DNA of 64,000 nucleotides, from assembly GCF_963973895.1 (NCBI RefSeq), contig NZ_CAXBBF010000004.1. One strand, 5' to 3'. This document shows, one piece after another, positions 24,374 to 34,107 of the stretch (within the stretch, counting starts at the first letter, position 1; each line of letters starts with the position of its first letter). The notes under the pieces are model-generated. The model saw only the letters and a list, made by a program, of their open reading frames with translations. It made no database searches and was not told where the DNA came from. The position numbers and the translations under genes were made by a program. This stretch comes from Porticoccus sp950063125. Lineage in GTDB: Bacteria > Pseudomonadota > Gammaproteobacteria > Pseudomonadales > Porticoccaceae.

Positions 24374-25315
24374 TCAGTCGAACATGGCACTGATGGATTC
24401 TTCGTTGCTGACCCGGCGCATGGCTTCTGCCAGCATTTGTCCGAGGCTCAGGGATCGTATCTTCGCACAGTTTTTTGCTGCCTCTGTCAGAGGAATGCTG
24501 TTGGTGACCACCAGGGTATCCAGCGCAGAGTTTTCAATATTCTCGATGGCTTTGCCCGACAATACCGGGTGAGTACAGTAGGCAATCACTTTCTTTGCAC
24601 CCTGTTCCTTGAGCGCATCGGCCGCCTTGCAAAGTGTGCCTGCCGTATCAACGATATCGTCGATCAGCAGGCAGGTGCGGCCTTCGACTTCACCGATAAT
24701 GTTCATTACCTGAGCCTGATTGGCTTCCGGGCGGCGCTTGTCAATGATGGCCAGGTCGGTGTTGAGCTGTTTTGCCATCGCTCTGGCTCGAACGACACCG
24801 CCAATATCCGGTGAAACTACGGTCAGGTTTTCGTAATTCTGTCTTTCCACATCAGTCAGTAGCACGGGCAAGCCGTAAACGTTGTCCACCGCGCAATCAA
24901 AAAAGCCCTGGATCTGCTCGGCGTGGAGATCCACGGTCATCACTCGGTCAACCCCGGCATTGGTCAGCATGTCCGCTACCACCTTGGCGCTGATCGGCAC
25001 CCGGATAGAGCGAACCCGGCGGTCCTGTCGTGCGTAGCCAAAGTAGGGCACTACGGCTGTGATACGGGTGGCCGAGGCACGTCGCAGTGCGTCAATGATG
25101 AGTATCAGCTCCATGAGATTTTTATGGGTGGGAGCGCAAGTGGGCTGGACAACAAAGACATCGCGGCCGCGCACGTTATCCCTGATCTCGATATTGATCT
25201 CCCCGTCCGAGAACTGTGAGACCAGAGCCTTGCCCATATTCAGGCCGAGGTGACGGGTAATTTCGTTTGTCAGCTCCGGGTTGGCATTCCCGGAGAAAAC
25301 CATCAAGTTAGGCAC
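24374..25315 (-). CDS. prs: Ribose-phosphate pyrophosphokinase
   Basis: A 313-aa enzyme that makes PRPP from ribose 5-phosphate and ATP. The PRPP-binding motif CLLIDDIVDTAGTL (about 215-228), the flexible loop PYFGYARQDRR (about 93-103) and the N-terminal FSGNANPEL are all present. The position next to tRNA-Gln and ispE is the classic gammaproteobacterial order. Confidence 0.98.
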   Translation of the reverse strand: MPNLMVFSGNANPELTNEITRHLGLNMGKALVSQFSDGEINIEIRDNVRGRDVFVVQPTCAPTHKNLMELILIIDALRRASATRITAVVPYFGYARQDRRVRSIRVPISAKVVADMLTNAGVDRVMTVDLHAEQIQGFFDCAVDNVYGLPVLLTDVERQNYENLTVVSPDIGGVVRARAMAKQLNTDLAIIDKRRPEANQAQVMNIIGEVEGRTCLLIDDIVDTAGTLCKAADALKEQGAKKVIAYCTHPVLSGKAIENIENSALDTLVVTNSIPLTEAAKNCAKIRSLSLGQMLAEAMRRVSNEESISAMFD

Positions 25316-25375
25316 GGCTTTTTCCTGATCAGTTTCGAAATGTCTCCGGCGGCCCAGAGAAATCCAGAGAAATAA

Positions 25376-25451
25376 TGGCTGGGGTGGGAGGACTCGAACC
25401 TCCGAATGACGGGATCAAAACCCGTTGCCTTAGCCACTTGGCGACACCCCA
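25376..25451 (-). tRNA. tRNA-Gln (TTG anticodon)
   Basis: A complete cloverleaf on the minus strand: the acceptor TGGGGTG pairs with CACCCCA, the anticodon stem is ACGGG/CCCGT around TTTTGAT, the T arm is GGAGGTTCGAGTCCTCC, the discriminator is G and CCA is encoded. The U at position 1 is typical of tRNA-Gln. It sits between ispE and prs and is probably processed from the same transcript. Confidence 0.96.
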
Positions 25452-25454
25452 ATA

Positions 25455-26297
25455 TTAGTATTTAGACGGTAGCTGCTGAAATAACGGGGATTGGTTGACC
25501 CCTTTAGCAACAAAGCCCTGCCATTGATGTGGCAGTTGTTCCAGTACTGACCTTGCAGCGGTATCTGAATCAAAGCAGCCGAACAAGCAGGCGCCAGTTC
25601 CCGTCAATCGGGCTTCAGTAAATTGAGCCAGCCATAAGCGCGCCTCTTTTACCTGGGGATAGATCGACTCCACTACTGCCTGGCAATCGTTTCTACCACC
25701 CCGCTCGAGAAAGGCGCGTATTTTGATCGGATGCGTGTTCCTTGTCAAACCCTGATGGGCGAATATTTTTCCTGTTGAAACATGGGCATCCGGCACGATG
25801 ACCAGGTACCAGGCGGGTGGTAATTCGATGGCCGTGAGTTGTTCGCCAATACCCTCGGCCCAGGCGCTTTGACCAAAAATAAACAGAGGAATATCCGCAC
25901 CGAGTTTTTCTCCCATGGCCATCAGTTGCTGTTTTGATAAAGCCGTCGCCCACAGGGCGTTGAGCCCCACCAGGGTGGTGGCGGCATTGCTGCTGCCGCC
26001 GCCCAGCCCGCCGCCCATCGGCAATCGCTTATGCAGGCGGATGCTGGCGCCTTGCGGGCAGCCAGTATGTTCCTGCAGGCAACGTGCCGCCCGATAAATT
26101 AGATTTTCTGTGGGGGGGATACCGGTCTGCTCATCGATGAGGCAAATCCTGCCGCTGTCGTTAAGCTCAAAATCCAGCAGGTCGCTGTAATCGAGCAGTT
26201 GAAAGAGGGTTTGCAGGTTATGGTAACCGTCCTTACGACGACCAGTAATATGAAGAAACAGGTTCAATTTGGCTGGAGCGGGTAGAGATAGTCTCAC
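25455..26297 (-). CDS. ispE: 4-diphosphocytidyl-2-C-methyl-D-erythritol kinase
   Basis: A 280-aa GHMP kinase of the non-mevalonate isoprenoid pathway. The N-terminal PAPAKLNLFLHI, the ATP loop LPMGGGLGGGSSNAATTL (about 91-108) and the C-terminal ARLTGTGACLFG are all present. Its ATG overlaps the lolB stop by four bases, so the two are coupled. The stop lies only three bases before the tRNA-Gln gene. Confidence 0.97.
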   Translation of the reverse strand: MRLSLPAPAKLNLFLHITGRRKDGYHNLQTLFQLLDYSDLLDFELNDSGRICLIDEQTGIPPTENLIYRAARCLQEHTGCPQGASIRLHKRLPMGGGLGGGSSNAATTLVGLNALWATALSKQQLMAMGEKLGADIPLFIFGQSAWAEGIGEQLTAIELPPAWYLVIVPDAHVSTGKIFAHQGLTRNTHPIKIRAFLERGGRNDCQAVVESIYPQVKEARLWLAQFTEARLTGTGACLFGCFDSDTAARSVLEQLPHQWQGFVAKGVNQSPLFQQLPSKY

Positions 26298-26893
26298 GGC
26301 TCAGTATCCCCGGGATGCCAACGCTTGACGATCAGGGTGAAGCTGAACTCCCCGCTGTTGCCCTTGATTCGGGTGGGCAGCACCCACTGTCCAACCTGTT
26401 CGTATCGCGTGAACTCCAACTGCCAGTCGGATTGCTGCAATGCCGCCAGGGTGCCCTCTGCATTGTGGGTTCTGAGCACTATGGACTCATGGGGGGAGGG
26501 GATTCCGCGAACCCAGAATTGCAGTTGGTCTACCGGCCACTGCCAGCCGAAAAGTTGTTTGGTCAGCGCTGCAGGAGATGCGGCCGTCAGTGTGTCTTCC
26601 CCCGACTGTTGCAGTTCCGCGTGATTGTCATCACCGAGAATGCGTGTTGCACCACTGCCAAAAGGCCCGTGCAGTTGCACATCGAAGGCAGTCCCGGATT
26701 GGCGCCAGTTGACCCAGGCGCTGCCGCCATCGCGACTGTCCCGGTAACCGAGTTTGCCCTCCAGCAGCCAGAGATCAAGTTGTTGCAAGTGCTCTGTGTG
26801 TTTCTGCCAGTTTTCAATCGAGGCTGGCGGCTGCGGGTTTTGCCACGCACAGGCGCCAAGAAACAGGATCAACCACGGGAGGAGCAGTCGCAT
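26294..26893 (-). CDS. lolB: Outer membrane lipoprotein LolB
   Basis: A 199-aa lipoprotein that receives lipoproteins from LolA and inserts them in the outer membrane. The lipobox LGAC ends at C15. The conserved start of the mature fold (LWLLEGKLGYRDSRDGGSAWVNW) and WPVDQLQFWVRGIP are recognisable. It sits between the TPR lipoprotein gene and ispE, as in pseudomonads. Confidence 0.93.
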   Translation of the reverse strand: MRLLLPWLILFLGACAWQNPQPPASIENWQKHTEHLQQLDLWLLEGKLGYRDSRDGGSAWVNWRQSGTAFDVQLHGPFGSGATRILGDDNHAELQQSGEDTLTAASPAALTKQLFGWQWPVDQLQFWVRGIPSPHESIVLRTHNAEGTLAALQQSDWQLEFTRYEQVGQWVLPTRIKGNSGEFSFTLIVKRWHPGDTEP

Positions 26894-26903
26894 GTGGCTA
26901 CCT

Positions 26904-28661
26904 CTAGTTTTCCTTCAAGCGTTCCATGGTTTCGAGGACGGTCGCATTGTCCGGGTCTTTGTCGAGGATCGTCTGCCAGACAGCACGGGCCTCTTCCCGG
27001 TCACCTGTGACCCATAGAACTTCGCCCAGATGTGCGGCAATTTCAGGGTCCGGCAACTTTTTCAGCGCTTCGCGAAGATGCACGATGGCCTCTTGGTGAT
27101 TGCCCATCTGGTAGAGCACCCAGCCGAGACTGTCGGTGGTGGCCGGATCACCCGGGTTCAGCTCCAGAGCGCGGGTGATCAGCTGATAGGCTTCCTCGTA
27201 GCGGTCGGTATTCACTGTCAGTGTATAGCCGAGTGCATTCAGTGCCGTGGCATTATTCGCATCCCTGGCAAGAATGGTCCGGAGATCCTTTTCCGAGCTG
27301 GCGAAGTCATCTTGCTGCTCGCTCAGCATGGAGCGGGTGTAGAGCAGGGCGTTATTGTCAGGGTGCTCGTTGACGGCTTCGTTCATCAGGTTGCGGGCTT
27401 CATCGAGCGAGCCGTGATCGGCAAGCAGCTCGGCCTCAATCTGAAACAGGGGTGCCGAGTACCGGGGATGGTTCAGTCGCAATTCGTGCAGATAGAGCCG
27501 GGCATTGTTCAGCTCGTCATGCTTTGCCATGAACCGGCTGAGCCGGACTGCTGCGGGGAGGAGCTTTTGACCACTGCGTACCTGGGCATAATGGAACAGT
27601 ACCGAATCCATGTTTTCTGTCTCTTCTGCCATTTTTCCGAGCTCGAAATGGGCAGCTGCAGCAGTTCCCGGGTGACGGGTCAGATCGGTAAGCAACTGGC
27701 GTGCTTCGTCAGTTTTGTCCAGGCCCCGACTCACCATTGCCAGAGTGAAAAGCAGTTCGCTATCGCGGGGGTGTTTATCAGCCAGTAGGCGCAGTTGGGC
27801 GTGGGCCCCTTCCAGATCGTCCTCTGAAAGCAGTCTGGCGTACTGGAGTCGCAGTTTCATGCTGTCGGGCAGGGTTTTCAGGCTGTCTGCGAGAAACGCT
27901 ATAGCCTCTTTTTTTCGATCCAGTTGGTGGAGCAATTGCGCCTTGAACATCAGCGCATTTTCTTGTTCAGGAGCCAGTTCCAGCAGTCGATCAATGGTAT
28001 TCAATGCCTGTTGCAACTCCTCTTGCTGACTGAACAGCATGGCGCTGGCGAGCAGGAGTGTTTGGTTGTCAGGGAATTGCTCGCGGAGGCTCGAATATTC
28101 GGTCAGCAACGGCGTTCGCTGTTCAGCGCTGAGGCCGTTGGCGGCTACGGCTATGGACATGATCGGTTCATCATCACCCTTGCTCATTGAAAAAACAGCG
28201 TGTGTCATGGCTTCGCTGAGTCGTCCACTGCGTGCAAGCGAGAGGGCTGCCAGACTGCGGGCATCGAGATTTTGCGGTTCAATTTCGCTCCATAACAGTG
28301 CCATTTCCAGTAGTGCCTCACGATCCTCGGCGTAGGCGGCAACGCTGGTTGCCCTGGCGACAACACCCGGGTCACGGGTGATTCGGGCCTGCTTCAGATA
28401 CTTTTCCCGCGCAATATCCAGATGATTGCGCATACCGGCCAGTTCTCCTACCAGCAGATCGTAAAAAGTATCAGTGGGGAATGGCCGGGGCGGCGCATCG
28501 GTTTCTGCCTCAGCGGTCACCTGGTCTGGTGTCGCCTCTGCCGGTGGTTGTTTCGGCGCTGAGGCTTGGTGGTCGATTTGCTCAGATACCTGTTGGGCGC
28601 AGCCAGTCAGTACCTGGAGGGCCAGTAGCAGGGTCAGTAATAGGTGGCCGGGTATTTTCAT
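26904..28661 (-). CDS. TPR-repeat lipoprotein (lolB-upstream type)
   Basis: A 585-aa protein. The start at 28661 gives a clean lipoprotein signal (MKIPGHLLL to LTGC, C21); the open frame runs 67 codons further upstream, but that part is not signal-like. The mature part has an alanine/proline-rich linker and then about a dozen tetratricopeptide repeats, the last ones being the best (ALNALGYTLTVNTDRYEEAY, DSLGWVLYQMGNHQEAIVHL). A similar gene sits between lolB and hemA in Pseudomonas. The role is unknown; it is probably an outer-membrane-linked scaffold. The ribosome site is weak. Confidence 0.85.
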   Translation of the reverse strand: MKIPGHLLLTLLLALQVLTGCAQQVSEQIDHQASAPKQPPAEATPDQVTAEAETDAPPRPFPTDTFYDLLVGELAGMRNHLDIAREKYLKQARITRDPGVVARATSVAAYAEDREALLEMALLWSEIEPQNLDARSLAALSLARSGRLSEAMTHAVFSMSKGDDEPIMSIAVAANGLSAEQRTPLLTEYSSLREQFPDNQTLLLASAMLFSQQEELQQALNTIDRLLELAPEQENALMFKAQLLHQLDRKKEAIAFLADSLKTLPDSMKLRLQYARLLSEDDLEGAHAQLRLLADKHPRDSELLFTLAMVSRGLDKTDEARQLLTDLTRHPGTAAAAHFELGKMAEETENMDSVLFHYAQVRSGQKLLPAAVRLSRFMAKHDELNNARLYLHELRLNHPRYSAPLFQIEAELLADHGSLDEARNLMNEAVNEHPDNNALLYTRSMLSEQQDDFASSEKDLRTILARDANNATALNALGYTLTVNTDRYEEAYQLITRALELNPGDPATTDSLGWVLYQMGNHQEAIVHLREALKKLPDPEIAAHLGEVLWVTGDREEARAVWQTILDKDPDNATVLETMERLKEN

Positions 28662-28873
28662 AGGGGCAGGCTTCAGCCTGGTGCTCTGTCGATTATGATG
28701 AGAAAAGTACGACTGTGATTTCATTTGAGCCGCAACCCGCGATAGCAACATTGTATCCAATAACTCAGACAATAACGAAAGGGGAATATTGCAGTCCGGG
28801 TTAAATTCGATACCGCTTGTCTTTGCCTGGCCAGAACCGGACAATTGCCGATCCACTGCCAAGCACTGTTGTA

Positions 28874-30139
28874 ATGACGATTTTTGCCCTAGGGATCAAC
28901 CACCGCACCGCATCTCTCGATATCAGGGAGAAGGTAGTCTTTGCCCCTGAGCAGACTGCTGAAGCGATACAGCAATTGTGTGATTACGCCGGTATTGAAG
29001 AAGTCGCGATTCTGTCTACCTGTAATCGGACAGAAATTTACGGCATCGGCAATGAACCCGAACAGGCCCTGGGCTGGATGGCGGATTATCACCGTATCAC
29101 CCTGCCTGAATTACACCCCTGCCATTATCTGTACCGGGACAATGACGCCGTCCGGCATATCATGAAAGTGGCCTGTGGTCTCGATTCCATGGTGTTGGGT
29201 GAGCCGCAGATCCTCGGTCAACTGAAATCCTGTTATGCCGTGGCCAGAGAAGCCGGCAAAGTCTCTACTCAGCTCAATTTGTTGTTTCAGCAGGCCTTTG
29301 CGATTGCCAAGCGGGTTCGCACAGAAACGGCTATCGGTCAGAATCCGGTATCCGTGGCCTACGCCGCGGTCAGTTTGTCCCAGCAGATATTTTCCGATCT
29401 CCGCGAGGTGCGGGCGTTGTTGATTGGTGCCGGTGAGACAGTGGAATTGGTGGCCCGGCATCTCAGGGAAAAGGGCGTGAAGGAAATAATGGTTGCCAAT
29501 CGCACCCTCAGTCGAGCGCAGGATATTGCCCTCCAGTTTGGCGCACAGGCCATTTTGCTTTCGGAAATACCCGATTTTTTACCCCGGGCCGATATGGTGA
29601 TTTCCTCTACGGCCAGTCAGTTGCCGATTCTGGGGAAAGGGGCCGTGGAGTCCGCTCTGAAGCAGCGCAAGCACAAACCCATGTTCATGGTAGATATCGC
29701 GGTACCCAGGGATATTGAGCCAGAGGTCGCAAAGCTTCAGGATGTCTACCTCTACACGGTCGACGACCTGCAGGCGGTGATCGAAGAGAACATTCGCTCT
29801 CGTCAGAGTGCCGCCAGCAAAGCAGAAGAGATTATCGAAGAAGGGGTGAGTGCCTGGCAAAATCAGCTGCGGGGCCTGGATGTGGTGGAAACCATCCGTG
29901 CTTTCCGCAGCAGTGCAGAGCAGGTACGCGATCAGGAGCTGGATAAGGCCATCGCGCTGTTGCGAACGGGTCAAGCGCCGGAGCAGGTGTTGAAAACACT
30001 GGCGCGCAATATTACCAACAAACTGATGCATGTGCCGACCACGCGATTAAAGCAGGCCGGTGAAGCAGGACGCACCGAGCAACTGAGTCTGGCCCACGAC
30101 CTGTTCGGTCTTGACAAGCCCGATTCCGAACCCAAATAA
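28874..30139 (+). CDS. hemA: Glutamyl-tRNA reductase
   Basis: A 421-aa enzyme of the C5 tetrapyrrole pathway, reducing Glu-tRNA to glutamate semialdehyde. The start MTIFALGINHRTASL (ATG at 28874) is the conserved N-terminus; 19 extra upstream codons are not conserved. STCNRTEIY holds the catalytic cysteine at about residue 50, and GAGETVELVARHL is the NADPH loop. It is divergent from the TPR lipoprotein and followed by prfA and prmC, the classic hemA-prfA-prmC order. Confidence 0.97.
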   Translation: MTIFALGINHRTASLDIREKVVFAPEQTAEAIQQLCDYAGIEEVAILSTCNRTEIYGIGNEPEQALGWMADYHRITLPELHPCHYLYRDNDAVRHIMKVACGLDSMVLGEPQILGQLKSCYAVAREAGKVSTQLNLLFQQAFAIAKRVRTETAIGQNPVSVAYAAVSLSQQIFSDLREVRALLIGAGETVELVARHLREKGVKEIMVANRTLSRAQDIALQFGAQAILLSEIPDFLPRADMVISSTASQLPILGKGAVESALKQRKHKPMFMVDIAVPRDIEPEVAKLQDVYLYTVDDLQAVIEENIRSRQSAASKAEEIIEEGVSAWQNQLRGLDVVETIRAFRSSAEQVRDQELDKAIALLRTGQAPEQVLKTLARNITNKLMHVPTTRLKQAGEAGRTEQLSLAHDLFGLDKPDSEPK

Positions 30140-30173
30140 GACGACGCCTATAACTCTCCATTAATGAGCCTCA

Positions 30174-31256
30174 ATGAAACAATCCATCCTGGAAAAACTG
30201 CAACATTTGGCCGACCGCTACGAAGAGGTGGGCGCGCTGCTGAGTGACCCCGAAGTGATTGGTCAGCAAACCCGCTTCCGTGAACTGTCCCGTGAATATG
30301 CGGAGCTGGAGTCGGTGGTAAAAAGCTATCGCGACTACTATCGGGTTCAGACGAACATTGTAGAGACGCGAGTATTGCTCAAGGATGCCGATGCGGATAT
30401 GCGCGCTATGGCAGAAGAGGATCTTCTTGAAAATCAAAGCCGGCTTGCCGACCTTGAGGTTGAGCTGCAGACATTGCTGTTGCCGAAGGACCCCAATGAT
30501 GATCGCAATGTGTTCCTTGAAATCCGCGCCGGAACAGGGGGTGACGAAGCGGCGATCTTTTCCGGTGACCTGTTTCGGATGTACAGCAGGTATGCGGAAA
30601 GCCGGCGCTGGAAAGTGGAGGTTATCAGTGAAAGCCACGGTGAACACGGTGGCTATAAGGAGATTATCAGCCGCATCGTGGGGCAGGGGGCCTATTCCCG
30701 TCTGAAGTTTGAATCCGGTGTTCACCGCGTTCAGCGGGTCCCCGAAACAGAATCCCAGGGTCGGATTCACACCTCTGCCTGTACGGTGGCCATCATGGCG
30801 GAAGCCGATGAGCTGGAAGAGGTCAATATCAACAAAAACGACCTTCGGATTGATACGTTCCGCGCGTCGGGTGCCGGTGGCCAGCACGTCAATAAAACCG
30901 ACTCTGCCATCCGCATTACCCACTTGCCCTCCGGGCTGGTGGTTGAGTGTCAGGATGAACGCTCCCAGCACAAGAATCGGGCAAGGGCGATGTCATTATT
31001 GGCGGCCCGGCTAAAAAGTGCTCAGGATGAGGTGGCCGCAAAAAATATTGCCGACGAGCGACGACTGCAGGTGGGAAGCGGTGATCGCTCCGAGCGAATC
31101 CGTACCTATAACTTCCCTCAGGGTCGGGTCACCGATCACCGCATCAACCTGACACTCTATAAGCTGGGGGAGGTGCTGGAAGGCCATCTGGATGAAGTGG
31201 TCGAGCCGTTGATTCATGAGCATCAGGCCGGCCAGTTAGCCGCACTATCGGGCTGA
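30174..31256 (+). CDS. prfA: Peptide chain release factor 1
   Basis: A 360-aa class I release factor for UAA/UAG stops. GAGGQHVNKTDSAIR (GGQ at about 235-237) contacts the peptidyl-transferase centre; the glutamine is the target of PrmC, encoded next. The stop-codon reading segment REPETESQ-like motif appears as RVPETESQGR. The length is normal. Confidence 0.98.
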   Translation: MKQSILEKLQHLADRYEEVGALLSDPEVIGQQTRFRELSREYAELESVVKSYRDYYRVQTNIVETRVLLKDADADMRAMAEEDLLENQSRLADLEVELQTLLLPKDPNDDRNVFLEIRAGTGGDEAAIFSGDLFRMYSRYAESRRWKVEVISESHGEHGGYKEIISRIVGQGAYSRLKFESGVHRVQRVPETESQGRIHTSACTVAIMAEADELEEVNINKNDLRIDTFRASGAGGQHVNKTDSAIRITHLPSGLVVECQDERSQHKNRARAMSLLAARLKSAQDEVAAKNIADERRLQVGSGDRSERIRTYNFPQGRVTDHRINLTLYKLGEVLEGHLDEVVEPLIHEHQAGQLAALSG

Positions 31257-31260
31257 TCTG

Positions 31261-32097
31261 GTGGTGCCCGATATTGCCAGTCTGTTGGCGCGCAGCAGCG
31301 AGCTGTCGGACATCAGTGACAGCCCGCGGCTGGACACTGAGCTGCTGCTCTGCCATGTGCTCGGCAAGTTGAGAACCTACCTTTATACATGGCCCGAGTA
31401 TCGATTGCTGCCGGCTGAAATTGCCGGGTTTGATGCGTTGTTTGCGCGCCGCGCCCGGGGTGAGCCAATCGCCTATCTCATTGGCCGGCGGGAGTTCTGG
31501 TCATTGTCCTTGAGGGTCTCCGAGGCCACTCTGATTCCCCGGCCGGAGACCGAATTATTGGTGGAGCTGGCACTGGCGTTGCCGCTGGGGGACACGGCTT
31601 TGGTGGCAGACCTGGGCACAGGTACCGGTGCGGTGGCTCTGGCGCTGGCCAGCGAACGTCCGCTCTGGCAGATATCAGCGGTGGATGCTTGCCCGGACGC
31701 GTTAGCGTTGGCGGAACATAATCGTCGAGAGCTGGGCTTTGGCAATGTTCGGGTCTTTCAGAGTGACTGGTTTTCAGCTCTTGCCGGTTTCCGCTTTGAT
31801 CTGGTGGTGAGTAACCCCCCCTATATAGATGAAGCCGATACGCATTTGCAGCAGGGAGATGTTCGTTTTGAGCCGGCCTCTGCGCTGGTGGCCGCCGACG
31901 GTGGATTTGGTGATCTGGCGGTGATTATCCAGAATGCTGGCGAGCATTTGAACGCTGGGGGCTGGTTGCTACTTGAGCACGGTTGGCAGCAGGGTGACAT
32001 GGTTCGTCAGTTGATGAAACAGGCTGGCTTTCTGGCGGTGACGAGCCATTCTGACCTGGCGGGGCGAGAGCGCGTCACCGTTGGCCGTAATACGTAA
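31261..32097 (+). CDS. prmC: Release factor glutamine methyltransferase
   Basis: A 278-aa SAM-dependent enzyme that methylates the GGQ glutamine of release factors. VADLGTGTGAVALALA is the SAM motif and SNPPYIDEAD holds the catalytic NPPY. The N-terminal helical domain is complete. Start is GTG at 31261, four bases after the prfA stop; the next codon is also GTG, so the exact start is uncertain by one codon. Confidence 0.96.
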   Translation: MVPDIASLLARSSELSDISDSPRLDTELLLCHVLGKLRTYLYTWPEYRLLPAEIAGFDALFARRARGEPIAYLIGRREFWSLSLRVSEATLIPRPETELLVELALALPLGDTALVADLGTGTGAVALALASERPLWQISAVDACPDALALAEHNRRELGFGNVRVFQSDWFSALAGFRFDLVVSNPPYIDEADTHLQQGDVRFEPASALVAADGGFGDLAVIIQNAGEHLNAGGWLLLEHGWQQGDMVRQLMKQAGFLAVTSHSDLAGRERVTVGRNT

Positions 32098-32103
32098 CCT
32101 GTT

Positions 32104-32595
32104 TCAGCGCTCTTCGCTACCTTTAAGCTGCCGATACTGACCGCTGTGGAAAATCAGCGGATCCATGGGGGCGTTACTGAATTCGAGTACCCGACCCACC
32201 AGAATGACATGATCGCCACCGGGATAGCGGTGCTCTATTTGGCACTGGAAGTGGCAGAGGCAGTCATCCAGCAGAGGCAATCCATGCAGTCCGGGATGCC
32301 AGTGAACACTGGCAAATTTGTTGTCATCGGTACCGGCAAATAGCTGTGACAGGTCGGCCTGACCGCTGTGCAGTATGTTGACAGCGAAATAGTCCTGCTC
32401 CTGAAACAGGCCAAACAACCGCGATTCACTGCCCACACACCAGGACACCAGCGCTGGCTCGAGCGATACAGAGGAGAAGCTGTTGGCTGTCATTCCCCTG
32501 GCGGTTCCCTCTGAGTCCACTGTGGTCATCACCGTGATGCCGGTGGCAAAGTTACCCATGGCGTTGCGCATGCTTCGAATCTGGTCTTTGGTCAT
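32104..32595 (-). CDS. Flavin reductase-like FMN-binding protein
   Basis: A 163-aa protein of the flavin reductase/HpaC fold. MGNFATGITVMTT, GMTANSFSSVSLEPALVSWC and YFAVNIL are the typical FMN-binding strands, and HVILVGRV closes the barrel. Such proteins supply reduced flavin to a partner monooxygenase; no partner is adjacent. It is convergent with prmC (six bases between stops). Confidence 0.88.
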   Translation of the reverse strand: MTKDQIRSMRNAMGNFATGITVMTTVDSEGTARGMTANSFSSVSLEPALVSWCVGSESRLFGLFQEQDYFAVNILHSGQADLSQLFAGTDDNKFASVHWHPGLHGLPLLDDCLCHFQCQIEHRYPGGDHVILVGRVLEFSNAPMDPLIFHSGQYRQLKGSEER

Positions 32596-32664
32596 GATGG
32601 CTGCCTCTGGGGCCGTAGATTGAACTGCCGCAAGGGTACTCCATGTCTCATCAGTTAAAAACCG

Positions 32665-33234
32665 CTATTCCCGAAAACACACCGTTTGATAGTGCCATGC
32701 CTTGAGTTTCTCGGCGGACAGCTCTGGTTCCAGGCCAGCCTTGCTTTTGAGATGGTCCAGAAACTGCTGTTTGTCGGGGAGGGTGGTCCAGACACTGGGT
32801 AAAAACGTCGCACGCTGGGCGCCGGACTCTATAGTCAGACCATCTATGCCGGGCTCGAGCTGAGCCAGCAGTTCATCCTCACTGGAGAACAGCAGCGGCG
32901 TGGCCTCGGTGAGAACGGAAATTTCAATCGAAACAAGTGCTTCCTCCTGCAGCGACAGTGGTGGGAAACGGGGGTCATCCAGTGCTGCCGAGGCGGCATG
33001 ATGTACAACATCGACGACCAGTGGTCTCGATGCTTCTGTCGAGCCGATACAGCCGCGCAATGTCTGCTTGATCTTTAGCGTGACAAAACTGCAAGCCGGT
33101 TGTTGCAGGGCATGACTGAATACGGTCTCATCAATTTGCAGGTCCCGGTCAAACAGCAGCCGGACGCGGATGCTTTCTCTGGCGAGTGTCAGTAGTATCT
33201 GCCGGTCGTCTTCGCTGAGCTCAATAAATGACAT
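32665..33234 (-). CDS. amrA: AmmeMemoRadiSam system protein A (AMMECR1 family)
   Basis: A 189-aa AMMECR1-domain protein with the signature LRGCIGS (about 56-62), then DDPRFPPL and VSIEISVL. It is one of three genes that occur together in many bacteria and archaea and whose joint function is not settled. It overlaps the Memo gene by 14 bases, so the two are co-translated. The symbol amrA is used as in automated annotation. Confidence 0.93.
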   Translation of the reverse strand: MSFIELSEDDRQILLTLARESIRVRLLFDRDLQIDETVFSHALQQPACSFVTLKIKQTLRGCIGSTEASRPLVVDVVHHAASAALDDPRFPPLSLQEEALVSIEISVLTEATPLLFSSEDELLAQLEPGIDGLTIESGAQRATFLPSVWTTLPDKQQFLDHLKSKAGLEPELSAEKLKAWHYQTVCFRE

Positions 33235-34024
33235 AGGCCCCGTATCCTACTACGCGATCTTTATCTCCGGCGGTGGTGTCCCCGGAGTTCCGGACATCCA
33301 GTGTGTGCAGTTTCAAATGCGCTTCCTCAGCCAGTTTCAGCAGACCGTTGACTGCTCTGCTACCACAGGCCTGTTCACTGGTGAGATGGCTGTCAAACCC
33401 TTCAATCATGGTGGATGTGAGTTTATCCAGCCGTTGCGCGTCCTGGTAGTGATGATAGTGGCTCAGGTCTGTGCTGATTACAATCAACGTCTCCCCGCTT
33501 CCCCACAACCGCCTTAATACATCGGTGACATGCTCCCGTGGTGTATTCCCGACAACCAGTGGAAGCACGGTAAATTCATGCAGGACACGCTGCAAAAAGG
33601 GCAGCTGAACTTCGATGCTGTGCTCGAACTGGTGGGCGTCATCATTCACTGTTACCAGTGCTTGTCTTACCAGCTTGTCAATGCTTTGCCGGTCCACCGG
33701 CACATCGCCAAGCGGCGTCTGAAAGGTGGCCGCAGAAGGTGCAGCCATGCCCCGGAGGGGTATGCGGTGGCAGGGGCCGATGACTATCACCCGGGAAATA
33801 TCCTGGTTCACCGGTGACAAACAGCGGTAGGCTGTGGCGGCAGTTGGTCCCGAAAAACGGTAACCTGCATGGGGAACAATCAGTGCCTTTGGCCTGCATA
33901 CATTCGGCGGTGCGTCAATGTCACAGGATGCCCCGGCCAACAGCTCATCCACTTCATGCTGCAATACAGCAGGGTCGGCCGGATAAAATGTGCCCGCTAC
34001 AGCTGCTGTTCTGGTTGCGATCAT
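33221..34024 (-). CDS. amrB: AmmeMemoRadiSam system protein B (MEMO1 family)
   Basis: A 267-aa protein of the Memo fold, related to class III extradiol dioxygenases. The start at 34024 (MIATRTAAVAGTFYP) is the conserved N-terminus. VPHAGYRFSG, GPCHRIPL, DLSHYHHY and EQACGSRAVNG supply the histidines and cysteine that make the metal site in human MEMO1. It probably forms a complex or pathway with AmrA and the radical SAM enzyme encoded divergently. Confidence 0.93.
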   Translation of the reverse strand: MIATRTAAVAGTFYPADPAVLQHEVDELLAGASCDIDAPPNVCRPKALIVPHAGYRFSGPTAATAYRCLSPVNQDISRVIVIGPCHRIPLRGMAAPSAATFQTPLGDVPVDRQSIDKLVRQALVTVNDDAHQFEHSIEVQLPFLQRVLHEFTVLPLVVGNTPREHVTDVLRRLWGSGETLIVISTDLSHYHHYQDAQRLDKLTSTMIEGFDSHLTSEQACGSRAVNGLLKLAEEAHLKLHTLDVRNSGDTTAGDKDRVVGYGAYVIY

Positions 34025-34107
34025 GATATCTCCCAACGCTTCTGTTTGTTCTATAACTATAGTGTGCTTTTGTGAGTATTTTGAAAGTAAAGAGGTTGCT
34101 CTCAACC